Part shown: positions 54,826 to 63,112 of the stretch, piece after piece
Layout of the letters: each line of letters opens with the position of its first letter
How positions within the stretch are numbered: position 1 is the stretch's first letter
Assembly (NCBI RefSeq): GCF_007826885.1
Contig: NZ_ML675583.1
Coordinates: 62,001-126,000, forward strand
Direction of reading: 5' to 3'
Origin: Candidatus Nitrosocosmicus arcticus
Lineage (GTDB): Archaea; Thermoproteota; Nitrososphaeria; Nitrososphaerales; Nitrososphaeraceae
Length of the DNA: 64,000 bases
Position numbers and translations under genes: made by a program
The notes under the pieces: model-generated
Told to the model about the DNA's origin: nothing
What the model saw: the letters and a program-made list of their open reading frames with translations, nothing else
Databases searched by the model: none

Positions 54826-56088
54826 TTGAAAGTTACAACGTTAGGAGCTGCCAAAGAAGTTGGAAGATCCGCATTCTTGATTAATTCAAATAATACAAAT
54901 ATTCTACTAGATTACGGAGTTCTTTTGAAGAAGGAACCTCTTTTCCCGATTCAAGTGAAGTCGAAGGATATTGATGCAGTAGTAATAACTCATGCACATC
55001 TGGATCATTCAGGATGCGCTCCATCCCTTTTTCTTGAACCAGATTCAAATTTAGAAGCTTTAGCAACGATGCCTACATTTGAACTCTCCGAGTTGCTAAT
55101 TCAAGATATGATAAAAATATCAGGCTTCTACCTACCTTTTCAGTACCATGATTTAGTGAACATGTTAAATCATGCGAGACATCTAGATTACAAGAGTAGT
55201 CACACCATAAGGGATACAAGCATTACTTTTCATGAATCGGGACACGTTATCGGCGGTGCAACAGTTTTAGTTGAATCAGATGGAAAAAAACTATTCTACA
55301 CCGGCGATATGAATACACGAGGCTCGAAGGTTCTGAGACCTGCCGACCTTGATGTAGGCGAAATCGATATGTTAATAATTGAGAGTACTTATTCCCAAGC
55401 AGAGCAGGTTCCCAGGGAACAATCTGAAAGGGAACTGGTAAAATTTGCAAAGGAAGTGGTCGAGAGGAATGGTATATTTTTTATACCTGCATTTTCAGTG
55501 GAAAGAGCCCAAGAAATTGCTTGCGTACTTAAAACATATAATTTTCCATACAAGATTGCTATGGATGGGATGGCATTAAAAACCAATGATATCATGCTCA
55601 GATATCCAAAGTATCTTAGAGACCCTCAGATGTTTAAGAGTTCAATTGAAGATGTTGAAAGAATAACAAGCTGGCAAAGAAGGAAAAGAGTAGTTAAAGA
55701 ACCCGGAGTAATAATTTCTCCAGCTGGTATGTTAGTTGGTGGTACAGCAGTTTTTTATGTAGAGGAAATATGCAAGAGTCAATACAATGGAATTGCTCTG
55801 GTTTCCTATCAAGGAGAAGGAACACCAGGAAGATCTTTACTCGATAAGAGACAAGTAACTTATAATGGAAGAACAATAAAATGTTTGGCAGAAGTAAACA
55901 GATTTGACTTTTCAGGACATAATAGTAGGACAGAATTATTTGAGATTTTGGACAAGGTGAAAGGAGACCCTCAAGTAATGACTGTTCATGGTGATAACCT
56001 ATCATGCACCAAATTTGCAGAAGAAATTGTTGAAAAGTATGGTTATAAGGCACATGCTCCAGATGCCGGTGAGATAACCACCGTTTAA
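54826..56088 (+). CDS. Archaeal beta-CASP metallo-beta-lactamase nuclease (aCPSF2-like)
   Basis: A 420-residue RNA-processing nuclease. The metallo-beta-lactamase core has THAHLDHSG (motif 2, residues ~56-63), HESGHVIGG, and FYTGDMN (motif 4); the beta-CASP part has PAFSVERAQE, SPAGMLVGG and the terminal VHGD. No N-terminal KH domains are present, so it matches the short KH-less aCPSF2 group rather than FttA/aCPSF1. Start is TTG at 54826, 44 bases after the methyltransferases. Likely endo- or 5'-3' exoribonuclease in RNA maturation. Confidence 0.9.
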   Translation: MKVTTLGAAKEVGRSAFLINSNNTNILLDYGVLLKKEPLFPIQVKSKDIDAVVITHAHLDHSGCAPSLFLEPDSNLEALATMPTFELSELLIQDMIKISGFYLPFQYHDLVNMLNHARHLDYKSSHTIRDTSITFHESGHVIGGATVLVESDGKKLFYTGDMNTRGSKVLRPADLDVGEIDMLIIESTYSQAEQVPREQSERELVKFAKEVVERNGIFFIPAFSVERAQEIACVLKTYNFPYKIAMDGMALKTNDIMLRYPKYLRDPQMFKSSIEDVERITSWQRRKRVVKEPGVIISPAGMLVGGTAVFYVEEICKSQYNGIALVSYQGEGTPGRSLLDKRQVTYNGRTIKCLAEVNRFDFSGHNSRTELFEILDKVKGDPQVMTVHGDNLSCTKFAEEIVEKYGYKAHAPDAGEITTV

Positions 56089-56145
56089 CTAAGAAAAGAA
56101 TACAAATTGCATATAACAGTAATCCTCCATAAAATTTTCTAGTAA

Positions 56146-57027
56146 TTGAATAGCCGATATACTCTCAATATTAATTCAACCATTAATAGTGGACAATCCT
56201 TTCTTTGGGAAAAAAGAGATAAATCATGGTATGGAATATATGAAGAATCGATATTAAAAATAACCGAATATGAAAACAATGGTGAAAAAACATATGAATA
56301 CGATTCTTTTCCTAAAATAGAGAACTGGCAACAACACGTTTTTAGATTCGATGACCAATACGATCAGATTATGAATGAAATTTCTGGGAAGGACATAATA
56401 ATAGACAATGTAACGAAAAAATATCCGGGATTACGAATCATGAGGCAAAGACCAATTCAATGTATAATATCATTTCTATGTTCTAGTAACAATAATATTC
56501 CAAGAATTCGACTGATATTGAGAAATCTCTCCAAGAAATTTGGAAAAAAAGTGGAATGGGATGGTAATGAATTTTATACATTTCCAAGTCTCAGAACGCT
56601 GCACACTACTTCTGGACCAGAACTCTTACTTTGTGGATTGGGATATAGATCAGAATTTGTAATAAAAACAGTAAAAGAAATTGTAAAACAGGAAACTGAT
56701 ATGGTAAAATTAGCAGAAATGGATTACGATAAAGCAAAACAAGAAATATTAAAGTTAAGTGGAGTTGGAGACAAAATAGCAGATTGTATATTATTATTTT
56801 CTTTAAACAAGTTAGAAGCATTTCCAATTGACACTTGGATTATAAAATTTTTCCAGAAAAAATTGAATCAAATCTTAGACGAAGATATGAAAATAAAGGA
56901 AAAGATTACTCCCAACCAATATAGAGTGCTATCAAAAAAAATTAGAGAACACTATGGAAGATATTCTGGATATGCCCAGCAATATCTCTACTATAGTATC
57001 AGAGAAGAGTATGGTAGAAAATGGTAG
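56146..57027 (+). CDS. ogg: 8-oxoguanine DNA glycosylase (Ogg1-like, HhH-GPD)
   Basis: A 293-residue base-excision-repair glycosylase/lyase. The N-terminal OGG domain begins with NSGQSFLWEK; the helix-hairpin-helix LSGVGDKIADC near residue 205 holds the catalytic Lys, and the GPD Asp is in FPIDTWIIKF near residue 225. The length fits archaeal Ogg1-type enzymes. Start TTG at 56146. It converges on the acidic-protein gene with 21 bases between stops. Confidence 0.9.
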   Translation: MNSRYTLNINSTINSGQSFLWEKRDKSWYGIYEESILKITEYENNGEKTYEYDSFPKIENWQQHVFRFDDQYDQIMNEISGKDIIIDNVTKKYPGLRIMRQRPIQCIISFLCSSNNNIPRIRLILRNLSKKFGKKVEWDGNEFYTFPSLRTLHTTSGPELLLCGLGYRSEFVIKTVKEIVKQETDMVKLAEMDYDKAKQEILKLSGVGDKIADCILLFSLNKLEAFPIDTWIIKFFQKKLNQILDEDMKIKEKITPNQYRVLSKKIREHYGRYSGYAQQYLYYSIREEYGRKW

Positions 57028-57048
57028 TAGGTTTAGGCTTCAATCTAT

Positions 57049-57807
57049 CTACTTATTTCTCTTTTTCTTATTATCGGCGGGTTTCTTTGAAGATTTAGAA
57101 GTTGATGTCCTAGAACTAGAGGGTGTATTTTTTGCTGTTTTGGCGGATGTCCTAGAACTAGAGGGTGTATTTTTTGCTGTTTTGGCGGATGTCCTAGAAC
57201 TAGAGGGTGTATTTTTTGCTGTTTTGGTTGTAACATTTTTCTCTATTTTTAGTATTCTTTTATTCATTTCCTTGAGTAAAGATTGAGTCTGTTTAATAGA
57301 TACGGACTGCTTTTCAATAGAATTGAGACCCTTTTGTAATGGTTGAGTTACTTTTTGTATCTTTTGAATCTCTTTAAACAGTCTATCCACATTCTTATTA
57401 ATGATCTCCAAGTTTTTAGTTATAGGAGTTAAATCAATATCCCTATGATCAGAACTCTTTTTCATCGTCTCCTTTCTATTTGTGCGATCTGATTTTCCCT
57501 CTTCCTCTTCATCCTCTTCATCTTCCTCCTCCTCTTCCTCCTCTTCATCCTCTTCATCCTCTTCATCCTCTTCCTCTTCATCATCCTCTTCTAATTCTAA
57601 TTCTTCTTCCTCTTCATCATCCTCTTCTAATTCTTTTTCTTCTTCTTTTTCTAATTCTTCTTTTTTATCTTCGTTATTATCTAAATTATCAGATTTTGGA
57701 GTGTCATCATCTGGAGATAGAACGCGATCATCAGCAGCTGCTATTATTTTCTCTTTTTTATTAATAACAATAGGAAAATATTGAATTTCTAAAGACATAT
57801 CAGACAT
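57049..57807 (-). CDS. Acidic low-complexity protein with coiled coil and basic repeat tail
   Basis: A 252-residue protein of three parts: residues ~40-105 are almost pure Glu/Asp; ~125-195 is a predicted coiled coil (EIINKNVDRLFKEIQKIQKV, LLKEMNKRILKIEKNV); the C-terminus has three 14-residue TAKNTPSSSRTSAK repeats and a KKPADNKKKRNK tail. The extreme charge separation suggests a nucleic-acid- or histone/chaperone-type role or an anchoring protein, but this is conjecture. No signal peptide. The complementary Ser-rich frame is a shadow. Confidence 0.7.
   Translation of the reverse strand: MSDMSLEIQYFPIVINKKEKIIAAADDRVLSPDDDTPKSDNLDNNEDKKEELEKEEEKELEEDDEEEEELELEEDDEEEEDEEDEEDEEEEEEEEDEEDEEEEGKSDRTNRKETMKKSSDHRDIDLTPITKNLEIINKNVDRLFKEIQKIQKVTQPLQKGLNSIEKQSVSIKQTQSLLKEMNKRILKIEKNVTTKTAKNTPSSSRTSAKTAKNTPSSSRTSAKTAKNTPSSSRTSTSKSSKKPADNKKKRNK
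57104..57229 (-). repeat. 42-base tandem repeat encoding TAKNTPSSSRTSAK
   Basis: Three copies at 57104, 57146 and 57188, identical except near the last end. In frame with the acidic protein; copy number may vary between strains. Confidence 0.92.
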
Positions 57808-57884
57808 ATCTATACAGTGAAATAAAATACCAAATATTAAAACTGATCTCTACAAAATATTACAAAGTAATAAAAAAATACTAG

Positions 57885-59228
57885 CTAACTTATTGGTTTC
57901 AATTCCTCCGTAAAAGTACTGTAAATAGACAATGCTTCTTCTTCGCTTTTCGCTCCCACAATCGTGGCAGCTCCACTGGTAAGGAAGCTAATAAGTAGTT
58001 GATTTTGAAAGGACACTGTTACGCCCAAATTGCCTTTTGATTTCAATATATATCCATTAGATTCGGCGATTTTCAAAATGTTTGATAAATCAACCTCGTT
58101 TGTAATTTGGGCCGGGGTAACAGTATACGTTCTCTTGCCTCGATCTCTTCCACATAATTCTTCTACCATTATAGATGGTATTTTGATATCTTTTTGTTCA
58201 ACATGTAATCCACAGGAAGGACATTCATCATGTCTATTCATTTGAATTTTATCAAAAACTAAATCATTTAGATCTACGTATAATAATTTATTGACTAATG
58301 ATGGTTGCTGTCCAATTGCGATTTTTACTGCTTCAGATACCTGAATTCCCGACACAAGATAAAGAATTGACGGATGTACTCCCTCAGTGCTACAAGTTGG
58401 CATTTCATCCTCAGACAATTCAGGAAAGATGCATCTAAGACAAGCACTCTGATGGGGGAGAATAGTACAGACTGAACCAACCATTCCAAGAGCTCCAGCA
58501 TAAATAAAGGGTATGCCTAGTCTTAAGCAAGCATCGTTTAGAGCATATCTAGCATCGATACTATCCAAAGCATCAATAACTATGTCATATCCTTTAATAA
58601 TTTTTTCAGCGGTAAATTTAGTAACAGAAATAGGAATAGCTTCTATTTTAACACTAGGATTCATTTTCTGTAAACGTTCTAAGGCAGCTTCAACTTTTAC
58701 CTTTCCTATATCTGCATCAGTGTACAAATGTTGTCTGTGAAGATTAGAGATCTCTATTACATCTCTGTCAACTATTCGAATCTCTCCTATTCCCATTCCA
58801 ACTAATTGAGCTAAAACCGGGTTTCCTATTCCTCCTGCACCGACAACACATATTTTTGTATCTTTGAGTTTTTCCATCCCGATATAGCCAATTTCCTCGA
58901 GCATAATTTGCCTCGAATATCTCAACATATCTTGATTGGTTATTTCAGCTCCACCGGCAACTGCGGGTAGAATATAAATAGAATCGCCTTCTTTCAAAAC
59001 TGAACCCATCCCTGCATTGTTAAAACGCATATTTTTTCCATTGATATAAATATTAATTAATGCTTTAGGCTTTCCATTAATGTCTATAACTCTACGTTTA
59101 AAATCATCACCCATAATACCGGATACAATGTTGAATGCTTCATCTAAAGTTGAAGCATCAATAGACATTTTTTTTTCTCCTGCGCCTTTGTTTAAAACTG
59201 ATGGAACAACAAATTCTATTGTGGTCAA
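57885..59228 (-). CDS. MoaD/ThiS-like domain fused to a MoeB/ThiF-type E1 enzyme
   Basis: A 447-residue fusion. Residues 1-93 form a beta-grasp ubiquitin-like domain ending in AVAGG (Gly92-Gly93), the position where MoaD proteins terminate. Residues ~100-345 form an E1/MoeB domain: VGAGGIGNPVLAQL (nucleotide loop), DRDVIEISNLHRQ, catalytic-type Cys in MPTCSTEGVHPS, and two zinc CxxC pairs (CLRC, CPSC). A ~95-residue C-terminal domain (TPAQITNEVDLSNILKIAES) is extra. Roles include molybdopterin or thiamine sulfur transfer and archaeal SAMP protein conjugation. Threonine synthase lies 42 bases upstream on the same strand. Confidence 0.9.
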   Translation of the reverse strand: MTTIEFVVPSVLNKGAGEKKMSIDASTLDEAFNIVSGIMGDDFKRRVIDINGKPKALINIYINGKNMRFNNAGMGSVLKEGDSIYILPAVAGGAEITNQDMLRYSRQIMLEEIGYIGMEKLKDTKICVVGAGGIGNPVLAQLVGMGIGEIRIVDRDVIEISNLHRQHLYTDADIGKVKVEAALERLQKMNPSVKIEAIPISVTKFTAEKIIKGYDIVIDALDSIDARYALNDACLRLGIPFIYAGALGMVGSVCTILPHQSACLRCIFPELSEDEMPTCSTEGVHPSILYLVSGIQVSEAVKIAIGQQPSLVNKLLYVDLNDLVFDKIQMNRHDECPSCGLHVEQKDIKIPSIMVEELCGRDRGKRTYTVTPAQITNEVDLSNILKIAESNGYILKSKGNLGVTVSFQNQLLISFLTSGAATIVGAKSEEEALSIYSTFTEELKPIS

Positions 59229-59270
59229 TTTATAATTAACACCGTAATTTTTCGATTTATATCCGTTTGT

Positions 59271-60497
59271 TCAATGCATCATTGCGGAAACTAACCTGAT
59301 ATCAGGTTTTACTGAACTAGGAGTAGGAAGAAGATCAGCAATAGATTCGGTAGCTTTAAGTCCGTTACCAGTAACATAACATACTATATTTTCGTCTTTA
59401 TCGATTTTATTTTCCTCTATTAGTTTCTTTAAAACACCTACTGCCACACCACCAGCAGGTTCGGTGAATATTCCTTCGGATTTTGCAAGCAATAAAATGG
59501 CATTCTTAATTTCAGAATCAGTAACTTTCTCCCCTATTCCATTAAATTGTCTTAGACGTTTTAGTACATATAATCCGTCACCAGGATCCCCTATTGCTAA
59601 GCTTTTTGCAACAGTCTTAGGTTTCTCCACGGGTATAATTTCATTAGATCTATTCTTATAAGCATCAACAATAGGTGCACATCCATTGGGTTGGGCAGCA
59701 ATTATCCTTAAATTAGAAATATCAGAAATTAATCCTAGATTCATTATTTCTTCAAATCCCTTACAAATGGCATTTAACATAGCTCCACTTCCTACTGGAA
59801 TTACTAGCACATCAGGTACGGTCCAATTCAATTGTTCCAATACTTCAAACGCTAGTGTTTTAGAGCCTTCGACGTAATATGGTCGCATATTTATATTTAC
59901 AATTCCATAACCATTAGAATCTCCAATTACTGAAGCAATCCTATTAGCATCGTCATAGGTACCATCTACCGCTACAAATTTGCCTCCATATGACAAAGCT
60001 TGTACGATTTTAACATCTTCTATGTCAGAGGGTGCGAAAATGTAACAAGGTAAATTTGCCTTTGCTGCATGAGCGGCAGTAGCAGATGCGAGATTTCCAG
60101 TAGATGCACAACCCACGGCAGATAAATTCATCTCTTTAGCTTTTGATACTGCAACCCCTGCTGGCCTATCCTTAAAAGAGAAAGTTGGATTTACAGAATC
60201 GTTTTTAATGTATAAATTTTTAAATCCGCCAAGACTATCACCCAAATTATCTGCTTTTTGCAACGGAGTGATCGAACCATTTAAACTGACTATATTTTTC
60301 TTGTCTTCTATCGGAAGAATTTCAAAATATCGCCAATAAGTTAAATCTGAACGACTTTCAAATGTATTCTTAGTAATGGTAGTATCTATTTTATAATGGA
60401 CATCTAACGGTCCAAAGCAATCCTCACAGATATATAAAAATCTTGGGGAATACTCTTTATTGCATTCTCTACATTTTAGTGCACTTATAATTCCCAT
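59271..60497 (-). CDS. thrC: Threonine synthase
   Basis: A 408-residue PLP enzyme converting O-phosphohomoserine to threonine. An N-terminal zinc ribbon (CRECNKEYSPRF...CEDC) precedes the fold II core; the PLP lysine is in FSFKDRPAGVA (~105-115), with STGNLASATAAHAAK and PVGSGAMLNAI following and TGNGLKATE at the C-terminus. It is followed by the MoaD-E1 fusion gene after 42 bases, which may reflect only a shared transcript. Confidence 0.95.
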   Translation of the reverse strand: MGIISALKCRECNKEYSPRFLYICEDCFGPLDVHYKIDTTITKNTFESRSDLTYWRYFEILPIEDKKNIVSLNGSITPLQKADNLGDSLGGFKNLYIKNDSVNPTFSFKDRPAGVAVSKAKEMNLSAVGCASTGNLASATAAHAAKANLPCYIFAPSDIEDVKIVQALSYGGKFVAVDGTYDDANRIASVIGDSNGYGIVNINMRPYYVEGSKTLAFEVLEQLNWTVPDVLVIPVGSGAMLNAICKGFEEIMNLGLISDISNLRIIAAQPNGCAPIVDAYKNRSNEIIPVEKPKTVAKSLAIGDPGDGLYVLKRLRQFNGIGEKVTDSEIKNAILLLAKSEGIFTEPAGGVAVGVLKKLIEENKIDKDENIVCYVTGNGLKATESIADLLPTPSSVKPDIRLVSAMMH

Positions 60498-60577
60498 TAT
60501 TTCTGAATACAGAAGAACAATATGATAGATAAATCTCTCTAAATAATATTTAGTATTACTTAACTATTAGGAATCAA

Positions 60578-60922
60578 TCAGCCTAATTCATTATGAAAAC
60601 ATGAACGATTTCCTGTATGGCAGACTGGTTTCATAGAATTAACCAGATATAATAATGCATCAGAATCACAATCAACCAATATTTTTTCTACTGGTTGAAT
60701 ATTCCCCGATTCTTCGCCTTTCATCCACAATCTATTATGAGAAGTACTCCAAAAATGGGCGTTTCCAGTTTCAACGGTTTTGGTTAAGGCGTACTTATTT
60801 GCATATCCAAGCATCAAAATATCTTTAGTTCTTATATCTTGAACCACTACAGGTATGATTCCATTTCGTTTTTCAAAATCGATTTTATCAATGGATTTTA
60901 ACAACCTGAAATATTGGATCAA
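60578..60922 (-). CDS. hisI: Phosphoribosyl-AMP cyclohydrolase
   Basis: The third step of histidine synthesis. This 114-residue stand-alone enzyme has VVVQDIRTKDILMLGYAN at the start, STSHNRLWMKGEESGN in the middle, the metal-binding DCDSDALLYLV near residue 85 and the terminal HTGNRSCFH. No HisE domain is fused. Other his genes are not in the window. Start TTG at 60922; divergent from tiaS. Confidence 0.94.
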   Translation of the reverse strand: MIQYFRLLKSIDKIDFEKRNGIIPVVVQDIRTKDILMLGYANKYALTKTVETGNAHFWSTSHNRLWMKGEESGNIQPVEKILVDCDSDALLYLVNSMKPVCHTGNRSCFHNELG

Positions 60923-61020
60923 AAAGGTATAAGAATTTTCTATCGTCCTAAAATTTACCCCTAAATCTTTGGGGTATTTTTATTAAATAGTATGAGATAC
61001 TCATTACAATAAAGACATAA

Positions 61021-62406
61021 TTGTTAATGAATAATTGGAATAAACCTAGTGACGAGAAAACTCTGCATATAGGATTTGATGATACTGATTCAATAAATGG
61101 AAGATGTACTACCCATCTATCTTATTTAATATCAAACATGTTAATAAGAAAATTTCAGGTAGAATTTGTTGATTTTCCACTCTTAATAAGACTAAATCCC
61201 AATGTTCCTCTTAAAACTAGAGGAAATGGTGCAGTTTGTTTAAGGATAAGAGGAAGAAATTATGAAAAAATCAAAGAGGAGATCACTCATACCATAGAGA
61301 ACTACTCCGAATTAGAAAACGGAGCCAATCCAGGTTTGGTTTTTTATGAAGGGAATGGCATTGGCAAAGACTTGACATCGTTTAGTGAAAGTGCTATGGA
61401 TACCATATTAAGTAAACAACTAGCCATAAAAATAGCTATTAAGAATAATATGCAATTCAGTATTTTTGGAAAAGGATATGGAATTGTAGGTGCACTAGCA
61501 GCAATAGGGTGTCTTTTAGAGTCGGATCACACATTTGAAACAATTGCATACAGAAGCAAAGAAAATATTGGAACTAACAGAAAAACGGATGACTTTAAAG
61601 TAAAAAAATTAAGCGAGGAATCATATCCATATACCTACAATAATTTCGACATTAAAAATAATAGAATACTTATTACTCCTCGTGGTCCTGACCCAGTGTT
61701 TTGCGGTATTAGAGGAGAAGACCCCTTAATAACCACATTATTTCTAAAAAACTTGTGTATCGAAGAAGAATTAGACGGCTATATGATATTCAGATCCAAT
61801 CAAGGAACGAATTTACATCTAGTCAAAGAGAAGAGTGGAACTAACATTAAACCATATACCGCAGGACGTATAACTTGTCAGGTTGCATCTAAACCATCCG
61901 TAATTAATGGTGGACATGTAATATTCAAAATAAAGGACGGGTTTGGTGGTATGTTACCCGTTGCGGTTTACCAACCTACAGGTCTGACAAAGATTGCAAG
62001 TATGTTAGTAATTGGAGATAGGATCGAGGTAGGATATGGTGCACATCTAAAATCAAATAATCAATTTACCCTCAACTTAGAATACCTCATAATCAAAGAA
62101 TTAGCAAGAGTATATAACATTAGAAATCCCGCTTGCGAGAAGTGCTTTAAGAATATGAAATCAGAGGGAAAGAATAAAGGATATCAATGTCACATTTGTA
62201 AAACAAGAATTAGAAATAGTGGAAAAATAAAGACGGAAAAAGATAGAAAACTGAAGTCTGGTCTATATATTCCGGAACCTATTGCGCATCGACATCTTAC
62301 CAAACCATCATCCAGATATGGTATGGAAAAGCGATTTAATAGTATGGAAATAAGTTATCTGTTAAGAAGTATAAAGTGGATAAAAGATAGCGGGGGGTTG
62401 ATTTGA
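61021..62406 (+). CDS. tiaS: tRNA(Ile2) 2-agmatinylcytidine synthetase
   Basis: Attaches agmatine to C34 of tRNA-Ile(CAU) so it reads AUA. The 461-residue protein opens with GFDDTDSINGRCTTHL, contains the kinase-like GKGYGIVGALAAIGCLLESDH and LITPRGPDPVFCGIRGEDP segments, an OB-fold (VINGGHVIFKIKDG) and a C-terminal zinc ribbon with CEKC and CHIC. TTG at 61021 and ATG at 61027 are both possible starts. Its last 19 bases overlap the 3' end of the tRNA-iMet gene on the other strand. Confidence 0.94.
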   Translation: MLMNNWNKPSDEKTLHIGFDDTDSINGRCTTHLSYLISNMLIRKFQVEFVDFPLLIRLNPNVPLKTRGNGAVCLRIRGRNYEKIKEEITHTIENYSELENGANPGLVFYEGNGIGKDLTSFSESAMDTILSKQLAIKIAIKNNMQFSIFGKGYGIVGALAAIGCLLESDHTFETIAYRSKENIGTNRKTDDFKVKKLSEESYPYTYNNFDIKNNRILITPRGPDPVFCGIRGEDPLITTLFLKNLCIEEELDGYMIFRSNQGTNLHLVKEKSGTNIKPYTAGRITCQVASKPSVINGGHVIFKIKDGFGGMLPVAVYQPTGLTKIASMLVIGDRIEVGYGAHLKSNNQFTLNLEYLIIKELARVYNIRNPACEKCFKNMKSEGKNKGYQCHICKTRIRNSGKIKTEKDRKLKSGLYIPEPIAHRHLTKPSSRYGMEKRFNSMEISYLLRSIKWIKDSGGLI

Positions 62407-62504
62407 ACTTACGGCTGGCTTTATAAGCACAGAAACCGCTCTGCGGGTTATGAGCCCGCCGGGATAACCTAGCCCCTAAAAAGGTCTGGCTTCCCCACCC
62501 CGCT
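62388..62504 (-). tRNA. Initiator tRNA-Met (CAT) with two non-canonical introns
   Basis: Exons 62504-62486, 62468-62434 and 62408-62388 join to 75 bases with the archaeal initiator acceptor AGCGGGG/CCCCGCT, anticodon stem GCGGG/CCCGC with loop CTCATAA, and T-stem GGTTG/CAACC. Intron 1 (62469-62485, 17 bases) sits in the D-loop: helix AGCC/GGCT, bulges AGA and AGG. Intron 2 (62409-62433, 25 bases) interrupts the T-stem at 52/53: helix GCGG/CCGT, bulges TTT and AAG. Both predicted cuts restore the stems exactly. There is no canonical 37/38 intron. The 3' end overlaps tiaS. Confidence 0.93.
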
Positions 62505-62943
62505 AAATAATATTGGTAATATAAGGAGTATATATACGGTATAGATGAATGGATTGGATCGAGACCAAGCAAAAGGCAAAGAGATTCATTTCCGGTCTTT
62601 TTATTTGCAGGATTATGTCTTGTTAGTTTATGATAAGCGGATCAAAATATTTGATATTTGTGTATTCTTCTAATTACAACATACAAAATTTTGAATAAAT
62701 AATACACAGTTAAGACGGTTAAAGTGTACTACAGACTAAATGTCGTGTTGCTCTTCTGAAAGATCTATTTGATAAGATTTCATAATAAATTAATTGGTTT
62801 ATCATTGTAACTTTTTCATCTTTCATGGCCAATTAATCACTACTACATCTGTTAAAGAGTAAATGATCATCTTTAAGTCGAACATTAAGTTTTAGGTAAT
62901 GAAAAAGACTGGATAAGAATAAAAAAAGAACTTAAGTTTCTAA
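62505..62943. other. Intergenic region between two tRNA genes
   Basis: About 440 AT-rich bases. The promoter of tRNA-iMet is expected at the left edge (TATATATACGG near 62529-62540 contains a TATA-like run). No protein gene, repeat or further tRNA seen. Confidence 0.45.
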
Positions 62944-63061
62944 TGCGGGAGATGGGATTTGAACCCACGGACCCCTAAGAGATGAGGTTTCTCAATTGTC
63001 CTGGTTTCTGAGCATCGTGTTTCAACATCTCACGCCTTTGACCAGGCTTGGCAACTCCCGC
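62944..63061 (-). tRNA. tRNA-Leu (CAG) with two introns
   Basis: Exons 63061-63029, 63013-63007 and 62988-62944 join to an 85-base class II tRNA: acceptor GCGGGAG/CTCCCGC, anticodon stem TGAGG/CCTCA, loop CTCAGAA (anticodon CAG), 14-base variable arm, T-stem GTGGG/CCCAT, discriminator A (as in Leu). Intron 1 (63014-63028, 15 bases) splits the anticodon stem at 30/31: helix CGTG/CACG, bulges AGA and ATG. Intron 2 (62989-63006, 18 bases) is at 37/38: helix CTCA/TGAG, bulges GAA and AAA. Without removing both, no Leu anticodon appears. Confidence 0.9.
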
Positions 63062-63112
63062 ATAAAATATTTTTAAAAACCCCAACATATATTCTAATAA
63101 AAAATGAAAAGA

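Noticed and set aside
57482-57784. Long Ser-rich and Pro/Leu/His-rich plus-strand frames opposite the acidic protein
   Set aside because: They are the antisense of GAA/GAG/GAT codon runs; no start context or homology, while the reverse-strand protein has structured parts outside the acidic block.
62944-63061. tRNA-Ser(TGA) or tRNA-Phe(GAA) reading of the unspliced anticodon region
   Set aside because: Class II arm length, D-arm sequence and discriminator A fit Leu; only removal of both BHB introns gives a paired anticodon stem and a Leu anticodon.
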